DNA from: Falsiroseomonas selenitidurans
GTDB lineage: Bacteria > Pseudomonadota > Alphaproteobacteria > Acetobacterales > Acetobacteraceae
Assembly (NCBI RefSeq): GCF_012103215.1
Contig: NZ_JAAVNE010000033.1
Location: 1 to 59,259, forward strand
DNA length: 59,259 bases
Direction: 5' to 3'
The notes beneath the pieces were generated by a model, which had not been told where the DNA came from, ran no database searches, and saw only the letters and a list, made by a program, of their open reading frames with translations. Each line of letters starts with the position of its first letter. The stretch's first letter is position 1. This document shows, one piece after another, positions 59,017 through 59,259 of the stretch. The translations under genes were made by a program, and so were the position numbers.

Positions 59017-59259
59017 ATGCCTGCAGCGGCGGCCGGACGGGCCGCCCTGGCGTTGCTCATCCTGGCGGGTCTGCTTCTCCCCTGGCTGAATGTGGCGCCG
59101 AACCGGCTGCTGCCGGGGGCGCCGGTGGGCGGGCTGGCGGCGCTGGGCTGGGCGGTGCTGGCGCTGCCCCTGGCCGCGCTGGCGGTGCCGCGCGCCGTGC
59201 CTGCCTGGGCCGGCGCCATGGCGGCGCTGGCAGCGGCGCTGCTGCTGCTGGCGGGCACC
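59017..59259 (+). CDS. ABC transporter permease, N-terminal part (runs off the window end)
   Basis: ATG 59017 opens a frame of 81 codons to the window end, with CGGGG just upstream. It encodes three hydrophobic segments (ALALLILAGLLLPWL, GLAALGWAVLALPLAALAV, AGAMAALAAALLLLAG). YehY-type osmoprotectant permeases carry extra N-terminal helices like these, and the gene follows directly on the matching binding protein. Confidence 0.7.
   Translation, partial: MPAAAAGRAALALLILAGLLLPWLNVAPNRLLPGAPVGGLAALGWAVLALPLAALAVPRAVPAWAGAMAALAAALLLLAGT

Overview
The window is very GC-rich (about 70 percent or more by eye) and densely packed. Many neighbouring genes overlap by the ATGA or TGATG kind of junction. 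Together with the gene families present (SapC-family protein, DUF1127, HutC-type GntR regulator, PEP-CTERM protein, alternative complex III, hydantoinase pair, and an intergenic element known to me from alphaproteobacteria), this suggests an alphaproteobacterium, most likely a Roseomonas-like member of the Acetobacteraceae. The family-level assignment is inference, because no rRNA or other marker gene is present. I saw no tRNA, rRNA, CRISPR array, insertion sequence or prophage.

Layout. 1-1,860: tail of an unidentified gene, a 670-base gene-free region rich in hairpins, and a PEP-CTERM surface protein gene behind a good sigma-54 (-24/-12) promoter, ending in a 27-bp tandem repeat and a strong terminator. 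1,854-7,403: a four-gene polar amino-acid ABC transporter (minus strand), divergent from a 2-oxoglutarate/iron oxygenase and a HutC-like repressor, then a SapC-family gene. 7,571-21,416: a two-partner secretion locus: TpsB outer-membrane transporter, a 3,015-residue repeat-rich FHA-type exoprotein, and a CHAT-protease/TPR lipoprotein. 21,521-27,442: extensin-like protein, a stress SDR dehydrogenase with a small disordered protein, a DUF892 ferritin-like protein, and the two-gene bacterial NHEJ system Ku-LigD.

27,439-38,823: a respiratory cluster that encodes alternative complex III (ActA-F) interleaved with a caa3-type cytochrome oxidase (CuA-heme c subunit II, fused subunit I/III). A monoheme cytochrome lipoprotein is encoded backwards inside the cluster. 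Menaquinol or ubiquinol would be oxidised by ActB/C/F, electrons pass through ActA/ActE hemes to the heme c of subunit II, and oxygen is reduced by subunit I.

38,856-44,226: LysR regulator, HCCA-isomerase-like DsbA protein, then an enoyl-CoA hydratase / class III CoA-transferase / DUF1127 / alpha-beta hydrolase / VOC run. 44,266-44,329 holds a terminator followed by a candidate promoter. 44,360-48,975: a four-gene cassette of two unrecognised proteins, a DyP-type peroxidase with an altered GXXDG motif, and a P450 whose I-helix lacks the usual oxygen-activating pair; this is a good candidate for an undescribed oxidative pathway. 49,060-52,051: a sugar-type ABC transporter without its ATPase. 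52,107-57,975: carboxymuconolactone-decarboxylase-like protein, hydantoinase/oxoprolinase A and B, and a family 5 binding protein. 58,073-end: osmoprotectant-type binding protein and the start of its permease.
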